DNA of 61,545 bases from Algoriphagus sp. A40 (lineage in GTDB: Bacteria; Bacteroidota; Bacteroidia; Cytophagales; Cyclobacteriaceae): assembly GCF_002002735.1 (NCBI RefSeq), contig NZ_MUNY01000037.1, forward strand, positions 1 through 61,545. The letters run 5' to 3'. This document shows, one piece after another, positions 15,540 through 23,243 of the stretch (within the stretch, counting starts at the first letter, position 1; each line of letters starts with the position of its first letter). The notes beneath the pieces were generated by a model that saw only the letters and a program-made list of their open reading frames with translations, ran no database searches and was not told where the DNA came from. The translations under genes were made by a program, and so were the position numbers.

Positions 15540-16841
15540 ATGAACCGAATTTTAAAAACCTTTTGTGCCTCCCTGTTAGCCTTGCTTCCAGTGGCTGCAA
15601 TGGCTCAGATCGACGGGGAATTTGTAAAACCTCGTACAGGAAAATTCCTGCTCCAAAACGCCACCGTGGTGACTGTCACCAAAGGCACACTGAACAATAC
15701 TTCTGTATTGTTGGAAAATGGCAAAATCTCTCAGGTCGGTACAAATATCAGCGCAGCAGATGCTGAGGTCATCGATTGCTCCGGAATGTTCATCTATCCG
15801 GGAATGATAGACGGCGGAACAAGACTCGGCTTGGTCGAAGTAAGTTCCGTTCCCGAGACTGTTGACTATGCTGAACTTGGAAATGTAACTCCAAACATGC
15901 AGGCTTTGACTACTGTCAATCCAAATTCTGAGGCCATCGGAATTACCCGGGTTTCAGGTGTCACCACAGTTCTTACAGTTCCTACCGGTGGACTTTTCCC
16001 AGGAACTGCCGCTCTGATCAATCTCAATGGCTATACCCCTGACCAGATGTATGGCGGATTTAAGGCTATCGTCATGAACTTCCCAAGCTCAGGACGTCGC
16101 GGTAGATTTGACCGCAGATCTGACGAAGATATCAAAAAAGACTCCGAGAAAGCTCTGAAAGAGGCAAATGAGATCTGGGACAATGCCAAAAAATACCTCG
16201 AACTCAAGAATGCTGGCGCTGAATTGCAGTACTATCCAGAAATGGACCAATTGTCCAAAGCCGTTTCAGGAGAGCTTCCACTATTGATTGTGGTGGATGC
16301 TGCCTCCGATATTCAAAATGCCATCAAATGGGTAGAAGGCAAAAACATCAAAGTGATCTTCTCTGGTGTTTCCGAAGGTTGGAGAGTCGCTGATGAAATC
16401 GCAAAAGCCGGAATTCCGGTAATCACCGGACCTGTTCAGGAGCTTCCTTCCCGTCAGTCTGACCGATATGATGCAGCTTATTCTAATGCAGGGAAAATGG
16501 CGAAAGCTGGAGTAAAAGTTGCCATCCGTACAGATGAGGAAGAAAACGTGAGAAATCTGCCTTTCCATGCTGCTTTTGCGGCAGCTTATGGATTGGGAAA
16601 AGAAGAAGCGCTGAAGGCCATTACAATCAACCCCGCTGAGATTTTCGGAATCCAGGACCAATACGGTTCTGTGGAAGCCGGAAAACGTGCCAATTTGGTT
16701 GTATCGACCGGTGATCCGCTGGAAACCAAATCCCAGATCATGCATGTATTCATCGATGGATACCGAATCCCGATGTCCAACAGACACATCCGCTTGTATC
16801 AGGAATTCCTGGAAAGATCCCCGGGCTTGAAAGCCAATTGA
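15540..16841 (+). CDS. Secreted amidohydrolase-fold protein lacking metal ligands
   Basis: A 433-residue protein with a signal peptide (MNRILKTFCASLLALLPVAAMAQ) and the same fold as its upstream neighbour (FLLQNATVVTVTKG, MFIYPGMIDGG, TINPAEIFGIQDQYGSVEAGKRANLVV). The HxH site reads MIDGGTRLG, the barrel His segments read LIVVDAASD and VIFSGVSEG, so four metal-binding His are absent. One acidic position remains (IRTDEEENVRN). It is the last of three paralogues, 24 bp after the active one, and a strong terminator follows three bases after its stop. A structural or regulatory subunit is the simplest reading; a metal-independent activity cannot be excluded. Confidence 0.87.
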   Translation: MNRILKTFCASLLALLPVAAMAQIDGEFVKPRTGKFLLQNATVVTVTKGTLNNTSVLLENGKISQVGTNISAADAEVIDCSGMFIYPGMIDGGTRLGLVEVSSVPETVDYAELGNVTPNMQALTTVNPNSEAIGITRVSGVTTVLTVPTGGLFPGTAALINLNGYTPDQMYGGFKAIVMNFPSSGRRGRFDRRSDEDIKKDSEKALKEANEIWDNAKKYLELKNAGAELQYYPEMDQLSKAVSGELPLLIVVDAASDIQNAIKWVEGKNIKVIFSGVSEGWRVADEIAKAGIPVITGPVQELPSRQSDRYDAAYSNAGKMAKAGVKVAIRTDEEENVRNLPFHAAFAAAYGLGKEEALKAITINPAEIFGIQDQYGSVEAGKRANLVVSTGDPLETKSQIMHVFIDGYRIPMSNRHIRLYQEFLERSPGLKAN

Positions 16842-16843
16842 TC

Positions 16844-16880
16844 AAAAAAGGCCATGGAAGTGATTCTGTGGCCTTTTTTT
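16844..16880 (+). terminator. Rho-independent terminator of the amidohydrolase operon
   Basis: Stem AAAAAAGGCCA / TGGCCTTTTTTT with a 14-nt loop, immediately after the stop codon at 16841. It ends in seven T residues. Confidence 0.85.
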
Positions 16881-16888
16881 GTTTTCTA

Positions 16889-16977
16889 ATTGAAATATTG
16901 GAAAATTGGAAGATTATGACCTTCGGTTCCTTTTTCCCAATTTTTCAATTTTCAAATTTTGCAATCTTTCAATTCTA
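16889..16977. repeat. Facing blocks of ~8-bp degenerate repeats (ATTGGAAA / CAATTTTT)
   Basis: Left block 16889-16920 repeats ATTGAAAT, ATTGGAAA, ATTGGAAG, ATTATGAC with an 8-bp period. Right block 16938-16977 repeats CAATTTTT, CAATTTT, CAAATTTTG, CAATCTTT, CAATTCTA. The right units are reverse complements of the left ones, so the spacer could fold into an imperfect hairpin. It reaches to 5 bp before the ATG of the M28 peptidase gene. Similar elements lie at 42662 and 43983. Confidence 0.6.
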
Positions 16978-16981
16978 AAAA

Positions 16982-19093
16982 ATGAAACAAAAACTACTCG
17001 CCCTAACTACCGCCTCCCTCCTTTCAATCAGTGCTATTGCCCAGCAAGACGGATTCCTTCCCTCCCAGTTTGCGGAGCAGAAAAAGTTTGAAGTCGACTT
17101 CCTGAACGCAGTCAAACCTGACCGCTTCAAAGTCCACCTGACAGAACTTACCAAAAACCCGCACATTGCCGGAACACCGGAGAATGAACTGGTCAAAGAC
17201 TATTTGGTCAAAATCATGGGTGATGCAGGCATGGGAGTGAAAGTTTGGCCTTATGACGTCTACCTTCCAAACCATCCCGGCAAATCCGAGCTTCAGATTA
17301 TAAGTCCAGTTCAGATGACCCTTTCTCAAAAGGAAGGTGAACTTCCTGAGGACCCTTTTTCAGATGATCCAAGACTTCATTTGGGATTCAATGCTTTCTC
17401 CGGCAGCGGAGATGTAACGGCTGAAGTGGTGTATGTGAATTACGGCACCCGGGAAGACTTTATGAAACTCGCTGATATGGGCGTTCCTCTCGCTGGAAAA
17501 GTGGCCATTGCACGTTATGGAGGCAACTTCCGTGGATACAAAGCCAAATACGCCGAGCAATACGGCATGATCGGTTTGGTCGTCTACACTGATCCAAAAG
17601 ACTCGGGATTTACCCGGGGGGAAGTTTATCCGAAAGGTCCATTTTTCAATGAAACCACCATTCAGCGTGGATCAATGTTGACCTTGGATTTCACCGGCGA
17701 TCCCCTGACTCCCAACCGACCGGCTTTGCCTTTGGATGGGTCCAAGAAAGTTAAGCGGGATGATCCGGCTGATGTCGCCTTCCACACCATCCCAGTGACG
17801 CCAATCGGATACGGTGCTGCCAAAGAAATTCTGAGCAGAATGAGCGGTTCGGAAGCACCCGAAGCCTGGCAGGGAGGATTGGATTTCAAATACCGAATTA
17901 CTGGAGGCACCGAGCTGAAAGTTCGCGTGATGGTAGACCAAAAGCCTGACTTTATCCGTGCCAATAACGTGATCGGCACCTTCGAAGGAAGCGAGTCTCC
18001 AGATGAATGGATCATTTTGGGAAGCCATTACGATGCCTGGTCCTTTGGTGCCACAGACCCCAACTCAGGCACTGCCATGCTTTTGACTTTTGCAGAAGCT
18101 TTGGGAGAATTGTATAAAAATGGCCAAAAACCTGCTCGATCAATCCTGATTGGACATTGGGATGCCGAAGAGCAAGGTGTAATCGGTTCCACGGAATGGG
18201 TAGAACATCTGAAGAAAGAACTGGGTGCAAAGGCTGTTTCTTACATGAATTTTGATGGTGGTGTATCCGGTCGAAACTTCGGTGCCGCAGCAGCTCCTAC
18301 TTTGAAGAAACTGATCATCGATGCCTCTAAGGAAGTGGCCTATCCGGATTCTGCAAAAACAGTTTTTGATGTTTGGGCAGGAAAAAATCCTGAACCGGGT
18401 ATCGGAAATCTTGGCGGAGGATCGGATCACATCGCTTTTTATATGCATGTAGGTGTCCCTTCTCTCAGTGGTGGTTCAGGCGGACCGACAGCCTATCACT
18501 CCAACTATGACAACCTCCACTACTATTCGAAGTTTTCTGATCCAAGCTTCAAAATGGGCGGAGCAGTAGCTCAACTCTTTGGATTAGTCGCTATCCGCCA
18601 AGCCAATGCCGCTGTGATTCCATACGACGTCCCCCGCTATTCCAAAGACCTCAAAGGGCATTTCGAGCAAGCCGTAAAAAACGTCAAAACCATCGATCCC
18701 AACTTCGCAGGCTTTGACCAAGTTGAGGCTGCTCTGGCCAAACTGGAGGCCAGTTCGGAAGCATACAAAAAGATACTTCATCAATCCATTTCCGAGGAAA
18801 CCATCCATTCCAGCCATTTACCGAAAATCAATACCGGATTGATTGGTTTGGAAAAAAGCTGGATTGATCCCAAAGGAATGTACTACGGTGAATGGTACAA
18901 ATCGCTCTATGTCTGCAATGACCCCTTTTCAGGCTATGCATCCTGGATTCTTCCTGGGATCCAGTATGAGGTGGCCATCAAAAACACCGCCCGACTGGAA
19001 GAATGGGATACGCGATATGCCAAGGCTATTTTGGATCTGAGCAAAAAGATCGATCAGCTGACCAAGCTTTTGGAACCTAAAAAAATCAGATAA
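16982..19093 (+). CDS. Secreted M28 zinc peptidase, glutamate carboxypeptidase II-like
   Basis: The 703-residue protein has a signal peptide (MKQKLLALTTASLLSISAIAQ). A protease-associated (PA) insert covers ~130-260, the M28 catalytic domain ~320-550 and a transferrin-receptor-like dimerisation domain ~580-695, the same order as human GCPII. All zinc ligands are visible: GSHYDAW near 347-352, the bridging Asp in DPNSGTA near 360, DAEEQG near 392-396 with the catalytic Glu, NFDGG near 423 and AYHSNYD near 504-510. It probably removes C-terminal residues from small peptides in the periplasm. It follows the amidohydrolase operon but has its own start after a terminator, and a second terminator lies 6 bp after its stop. 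Confidence 0.93.
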   Translation: MKQKLLALTTASLLSISAIAQQDGFLPSQFAEQKKFEVDFLNAVKPDRFKVHLTELTKNPHIAGTPENELVKDYLVKIMGDAGMGVKVWPYDVYLPNHPGKSELQIISPVQMTLSQKEGELPEDPFSDDPRLHLGFNAFSGSGDVTAEVVYVNYGTREDFMKLADMGVPLAGKVAIARYGGNFRGYKAKYAEQYGMIGLVVYTDPKDSGFTRGEVYPKGPFFNETTIQRGSMLTLDFTGDPLTPNRPALPLDGSKKVKRDDPADVAFHTIPVTPIGYGAAKEILSRMSGSEAPEAWQGGLDFKYRITGGTELKVRVMVDQKPDFIRANNVIGTFEGSESPDEWIILGSHYDAWSFGATDPNSGTAMLLTFAEALGELYKNGQKPARSILIGHWDAEEQGVIGSTEWVEHLKKELGAKAVSYMNFDGGVSGRNFGAAAAPTLKKLIIDASKEVAYPDSAKTVFDVWAGKNPEPGIGNLGGGSDHIAFYMHVGVPSLSGGSGGPTAYHSNYDNLHYYSKFSDPSFKMGGAVAQLFGLVAIRQANAAVIPYDVPRYSKDLKGHFEQAVKNVKTIDPNFAGFDQVEAALAKLEASSEAYKKILHQSISEETIHSSHLPKINTGLIGLEKSWIDPKGMYYGEWYKSLYVCNDPFSGYASWILPGIQYEVAIKNTARLEEWDTRYAKAILDLSKKIDQLTKLLEPKKIR

Positions 19094-19098
19094 ACCCG

Positions 19099-19130
19099 AA
19101 ACCGCCGAGTGAGAACTTGGCGGTTTTTTT
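19099..19130 (+). terminator. Rho-independent terminator of the M28 peptidase gene
   Basis: Stem AAACCGCC / GGCGGTTT closing a 12-nt loop, followed by a T-run, six bases after the stop at 19093. Confidence 0.85.
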
Positions 19131-19159
19131 CATTCAATAAGTTGTGATTAAATTTAACT

Positions 19160-19561
19160 ATGGAAAACAAAGATGTCCGCTGGAAACAACGGTTTCAAAA
19201 TTTCAAGAAAGCCTTTCTTCAGCTAGAAAAAGCGGTAAATACTCCTGATTTGAATGAGTTGGAACGGCAGGGATTGATTAAAGCATTTGAGTTTACCTAT
19301 GAATTAGCTTGGACTACTTTGAAGGATTATTTGGTAGAAATGGGATACGCGGAATTGATTGGGTCAAAAGACACCTTTCGGCAAGCATTCCAGACTGGAT
19401 TAATTTCTGATGGTGAGGTGTGGATGGAAATGGTCAAAAGTAGAAATCTAACTTCCCACACCTATAATCAAGACACAGCCGAATCGATTGAAGAAGATGT
19501 GATTACGACTTATTACCCTCTATTAAAACAACTGATTAACAAGCTGGAAACTATCCAATGA
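19160..19561 (+). CDS. HEPN-domain toxin candidate (HI0074-like nucleotidyltransferase-substrate-binding protein)
   Basis: A 133-residue all-helical protein of the HI0074 family. The HEPN ribonuclease motif R-x4-H appears as RNLTSH at residues 95-100, and the typical segments AFEFTYELAWTTLKDYL (42-58) and DTFRQAF (71-77) are present. In characterised type VII toxin-antitoxin systems (HepT/MntA and relatives), the HEPN protein is an RNase and its partner modifies a Tyr near the R-x4-H motif; here a Tyr follows at THTYN-like position 102. The gene overlaps the next by 4 bp (ATGA), the normal arrangement. Length is complete. The toxin role is from the family, not shown here. Confidence 0.88.
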   Translation: MENKDVRWKQRFQNFKKAFLQLEKAVNTPDLNELERQGLIKAFEFTYELAWTTLKDYLVEMGYAELIGSKDTFRQAFQTGLISDGEVWMEMVKSRNLTSHTYNQDTAESIEEDVITTYYPLLKQLINKLETIQ

Positions 19562-19899
19562 ACCAATCCACTCAACATAATGTCCTGGCTTCTGAATTGG
19601 GGTTGAAAGACTCTCAATTGGAGGAAATCCGAAACTTTGCCGATAAAAATCCTGCAATCGAGGAAGTGATAGTTTATGGATCTCGGGCTAAAGGAAACTA
19701 TCGGCCGGGTAGTGATGTGGATTTGATCTTGGTGGGAAAAGATCTCAAACTGGCAGACCAACTTTCTTTTTGGAATGATCTGGACGACAGCTACCAGCCT
19801 TATTTTTTTGATGTGGCAATACTCCACCAAATTCAAAACGATTCTCTTTTAGAGCATATCGAACGGGTTGGTAAAAAGATCTTTGTGAGGGAAGTCTAG
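19558..19899 (+). CDS. MNT-domain nucleotidyltransferase antitoxin candidate (HI0073-like)
   Basis: A 113-residue minimal nucleotidyltransferase with VYGSRAKG at 39-46 and SDVDLIL at 52-58, giving the catalytic GS motif plus Asp53 and Asp55. The third acidic position is probably in FFDVAIL near 90. In the family, MntA-type proteins transfer AMP to the HEPN toxin and neutralise it. Translation is coupled to the HEPN gene through a 4-bp overlap. Both genes are intact, so this looks like a functional module. Confidence 0.9.
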   Translation: MNQSTQHNVLASELGLKDSQLEEIRNFADKNPAIEEVIVYGSRAKGNYRPGSDVDLILVGKDLKLADQLSFWNDLDDSYQPYFFDVAILHQIQNDSLLEHIERVGKKIFVREV

Positions 19900-19989
19900 G
19901 ATTCAACCTTAAACATTTTTGAAAAGGCTTTCCCATTTTCAGCGGTTCTTTCCATTCGGATTTTTTCGTGAATTCATTTTATCCAAATC

Positions 19990-22758
19990 TCACTTTAATT
20001 CAATCGGAATCACCTGATAAATTGGATCCCCATCCTCAGTAATCCCTTCAATTCGCACCTTGATATTGGATATTCCATAAGGAATCTTGATGCTGAGTTT
20101 CAGCTCTCCGTTTTCAGTTTTGGCCAGTGGGTCCCAATATAGTGTGGCCTTTTTCCGAAGGTATTGGTCTTTGGGTGGGTTTATTGGGAACTCAGGAAAT
20201 GAAGTATAGCCTTTGATTGGAAAAATCCCAAATCCCTCGGAATTGAACTTTCGTTCACTTTCCGGACCGGTGCGGGAACCGTTTTTGGTTTCTATCATCA
20301 AGACTCCTGAGTAGCCAGCCATCCCAAAGACTACATTCGAAATATTGTCATTGTAAGCCTTGATGGATTTGAGCTGTGAGGGATCAAATCCCAATACTAT
20401 TTCCCTGAATTCCTCTTTCCCCAAAAAAGGCCGGGATACTCCGTCAATAATCAATAAAGGTGAACCCGTTTGCTCACCGTAGGTGAAGTTTCTAAACTTA
20501 AGCGTGGACATATTTAGCCTCAACAGCCCCAGGATTTCCCCCCAACTCTTTGTTTCCAGATCCCCGGGACCGATTTCTTGATTGGGATCTCCATACCCGT
20601 AATTCTGATCCGCCAGCGTCTCTTCTTCCTTTTCGCCTTCTTTGACAAATTCTTCCAACTCAAAAAATTCCCCGGAAAGATCTAGCAAAGCTTCCTCCTC
20701 CTTAGGTTTCAATATGACTTGATAAGGTATCTTGGGAAATGAACCCCTGAAAACAGGAGCTGCAAAAGGCACCAATTCCACTTTGCCATGGGGTTTTAGT
20801 TTCTCATCCACAGCAGCGATGGCAATCTGGGCAGAATCCTGAAACTGGAGTCCTGTGGCCCAGAACCTTCCGGAAGAGTCAGATTGCACTTGTCCATAAT
20901 CCTCCAAGTCACCTCGGACCACAGTAATAGCTGAAGCCATTGGATCCTTTTTCTTTTCCGGAAAAAATTTCCCCTCAACCGAAATCCCATACTCAATCGG
21001 GAAGGGCATTTCGCTGTCAAACGTTTCTTTCAGGTCCTGGTCCACCCAGTCAAGTCCATTCTCCAGTCGAAATTTGGGGTCTGACTCTGTGAAATGGGTC
21101 CCTTCCAATCCGGCGAAAAGCAGATCTGCCTCCACAGGATTCCCATAAGAATCACTGGCGTTCAACACCAAATCCAAGACGCGATAGGAGACCGAATCCA
21201 CCAATTCATAGTCATGAACAAGCCCAATATTGCCAAAAAGGACTTCCTCATCCGATTCTTGGTCCGCTAGGATTTCATTGGAATCCAAAACTGGAAAAGG
21301 AAGTTGGAAGATATCCATTTCACCGTAATTCAGACTCCAGCGGGTATAGGCTCTGAGGAGGTAATTCCCTTTGCGAAGCGTATCAGAAAGCACCAATCCG
21401 GCGGAGATTTTGGCGTTTTGGATCGGGTAAACCTCCTTGTGGACAGTTTTCAATTGATCATTTAGAATATCCACATAGACCACACGGCTCAGGGTATCCT
21501 GCATGGCGGGATTTTGGTAAAGCATTTTCCCGCCAAGCCAAAGGGTCTCTCCTGGATAGTAAAAAGACTTATTGGTTGTCAACCAAGGCTTTTCTCGTAG
21601 GTTATTAAGCTTAATGTACCTGTTTTGGAAAACCTGAAAATCCTCCATGAATCCGGCAAAACTCTCATCCGGCATAAAATCCAAAGGCAGAGATCTGGCG
21701 ACACGCTGCCGACCCATAAATCCGGAAAGCACCAACTGGGTGGGATGTAGCAGGGTACCGCTTCGATCCACGTCAAAGTAGCCGGATGGGGCCATAATCC
21801 AGGAGATGGCATGGTAAATATTGGTGTAATAATCATTTAGCCAAGGCTTGTTCAGATGATGAACCTCTATCCTCTCAGGCAGAAAGATCCTGTAAATTCC
21901 ATTGCCAAGTGGTTTAGTATAGACAAATTCAAGCATGACCGGAATGATTGATTTGTTGAGTTCATAGTAGAAGTCGTTGGTCCGGTCTTCACGCGGGATG
22001 CCTGGTTTGGCCTGATAGAGTTCAAAACCTTGGGAACCGGAATTTTTAAGGAGCATGGAAAGAGCCAGATGCCTCACCGAATTCAGGTAATTCAATTCTT
22101 TTCCTTCCTTCCAATTCTCTTCCGCGACAGAATCCTCAGGCTCAAGCTCCTGGTAAAATGCCTGTCCGTAAAACCTTGAGGCATTTCGGAGCATACGAAA
22201 GTCCTGCAGGTGATAATCAATCTGGTAGCCCAAAGCTTTATTGACCACTTGTAAAGGCTGCTGTGCACTTGCCTGGGTGTAGTTGAATCCCTTGTCTGGC
22301 TTGACCGTTTCAAAATCAAGTACCCAGGGATTCAGGATTTCGATGTCACGGCCATAAGGATCATCGGGCACCGCCAAAAAAACCTCTTTGAACATCTTAT
22401 AATTTCTCTCCCAACTCCTGTCACGTTTGGCTTTCAACTCTACTTCAGAAAGGTTGTCTTCGAGAAACTCCAGTTCAAATACCTGACTGATCACCTGTTT
22501 TCCACTCCGCTTGATCACGACACTGGAAGTTTTGTAGCCTATAAAAGATGCCACCAACTCGAAATCCTCCGGAATCTTACCCTTGATTTCAAATCTGCCG
22601 TCCTTGTCTGTAGCAGCCCCAATGGTGGAATTGTTGATAAAAACGTTTGCAAAAGGAAGCGGAAGACCTGTACTCTTTTCCTTCACCAATCCAGTGATGG
22701 TCTGCGAAACAGCTAAATGAGTCAAAAAGAAAAAAACAGCAAAAAGAATTTTACGCAT
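19990..22758 (-). CDS. Large periplasmic/outer-membrane protein with carboxypeptidase-regulatory and TonB-plug-like domains
   Basis: The 922-residue protein has a signal peptide (MRKILFAVFFFLTHLAVSQ), then a CarboxypepD_reg-like domain (residues ~20-105: GLVKEKSTGLPLPFANVFI, KDGRFEIKG, SFIGYKTS). A long central part of several hundred residues has beta-sandwich character with no clear family (an MG/alpha-2-macroglobulin-like region around KPWLTTNKSFYYPGETLWLGG is possible). Residues ~760-825 read LLIIDGVSRPFLG ... MAGYSGVLMIETKNG, which is the plug-domain signature of TonB-dependent receptors, but there is no 22-strand barrel after it. It is thus a receptor-like protein without a channel. No operon partner is visible, so its cargo or role is unknown. 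Confidence 0.82.
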   Translation of the reverse strand: MRKILFAVFFFLTHLAVSQTITGLVKEKSTGLPLPFANVFINNSTIGAATDKDGRFEIKGKIPEDFELVASFIGYKTSSVVIKRSGKQVISQVFELEFLEDNLSEVELKAKRDRSWERNYKMFKEVFLAVPDDPYGRDIEILNPWVLDFETVKPDKGFNYTQASAQQPLQVVNKALGYQIDYHLQDFRMLRNASRFYGQAFYQELEPEDSVAEENWKEGKELNYLNSVRHLALSMLLKNSGSQGFELYQAKPGIPREDRTNDFYYELNKSIIPVMLEFVYTKPLGNGIYRIFLPERIEVHHLNKPWLNDYYTNIYHAISWIMAPSGYFDVDRSGTLLHPTQLVLSGFMGRQRVARSLPLDFMPDESFAGFMEDFQVFQNRYIKLNNLREKPWLTTNKSFYYPGETLWLGGKMLYQNPAMQDTLSRVVYVDILNDQLKTVHKEVYPIQNAKISAGLVLSDTLRKGNYLLRAYTRWSLNYGEMDIFQLPFPVLDSNEILADQESDEEVLFGNIGLVHDYELVDSVSYRVLDLVLNASDSYGNPVEADLLFAGLEGTHFTESDPKFRLENGLDWVDQDLKETFDSEMPFPIEYGISVEGKFFPEKKKDPMASAITVVRGDLEDYGQVQSDSSGRFWATGLQFQDSAQIAIAAVDEKLKPHGKVELVPFAAPVFRGSFPKIPYQVILKPKEEEALLDLSGEFFELEEFVKEGEKEEETLADQNYGYGDPNQEIGPGDLETKSWGEILGLLRLNMSTLKFRNFTYGEQTGSPLLIIDGVSRPFLGKEEFREIVLGFDPSQLKSIKAYNDNISNVVFGMAGYSGVLMIETKNGSRTGPESERKFNSEGFGIFPIKGYTSFPEFPINPPKDQYLRKKATLYWDPLAKTENGELKLSIKIPYGISNIKVRIEGITEDGDPIYQVIPIELK

Positions 22759-23002
22759 TTAGGTCAATTGGGCATTAGAATACTAATAATCAGTAAACTA
22801 GTTGATTTTAGCAAATATTTCCTTCTCTGGTCTGTGCCTTTACTGAAGTAATCACTTCCAACTCCCTGGATTTGTTCAGAATTTCAAATCTATTGTTCGA
22901 TATCGTGACAGGCCCTTTGATGCGAACGGTTGGATTTGGAAAGAGAGGCACATTTTATCGCTTGGAACATCTTTTGAGTCATTGATGTAAAACCACAAAT
23001 CC

Positions 23003-23194
23003 ATGCTGACCTTCATCCTCTGGTGCATTCTCTTTATCATTTGTTGGCCTATCGCCATTGCTGCACTGATCCTCTATCCATTTGTCTGGCTTTTGTTGCT
23101 CCCCTTCCGACTATTGGGATTTGCTGTTGAGCTAAGCTTTGACCTGGTTCGGAATATTTTTATGCTCCCCTTCCGGATTTTGGGAGTAAAATAG
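23003..23194 (+). CDS. Small hydrophobic membrane protein
   Basis: A 63-residue protein made of two or three hydrophobic stretches (LTFILWCILFIICWPIAIA; ALILYPFVWLLLLPFRLLGF) and the repeated motif LPFR(L/I)LG at residues ~43 and ~57. Short proteins of this look are widespread in Bacteroidota and uncharacterised. The ATG at 23003 fits; no Shine-Dalgarno is present, which is usual here. A hairpin begins 3 bp after the stop. A competing open frame on the other strand (22876-23058) lacks this character. Confidence 0.65.
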   Translation: MLTFILWCILFIICWPIAIAALILYPFVWLLLLPFRLLGFAVELSFDLVRNIFMLPFRILGVK

Positions 23195-23196
23195 AA

Positions 23197-23224
23197 AAGT
23201 CCATTTCCCGAAGAAAATGGACTT
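23197..23224. terminator. Bidirectional terminator between the small membrane protein and the subtilase
   Basis: Arms AAGTCCATTT (23197-23206) and AAATGGACTT (23215-23224) pair perfectly over an 8-nt loop. On the minus strand the stem is followed by TTTTCT, so it fits best as the end of the subtilase transcript, but it also sits right after the plus-strand gene. Confidence 0.7.
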
Positions 23225-23243
23225 CACATTCCTACAAATCCAA

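Noticed and set aside
22876..23058. 60-codon minus-strand open frame overlapping the small membrane protein gene
   Set aside because: Low-quality composition, no signal or domain, and it overlaps a plus-strand frame with coherent hydrophobic segments and a following terminator.
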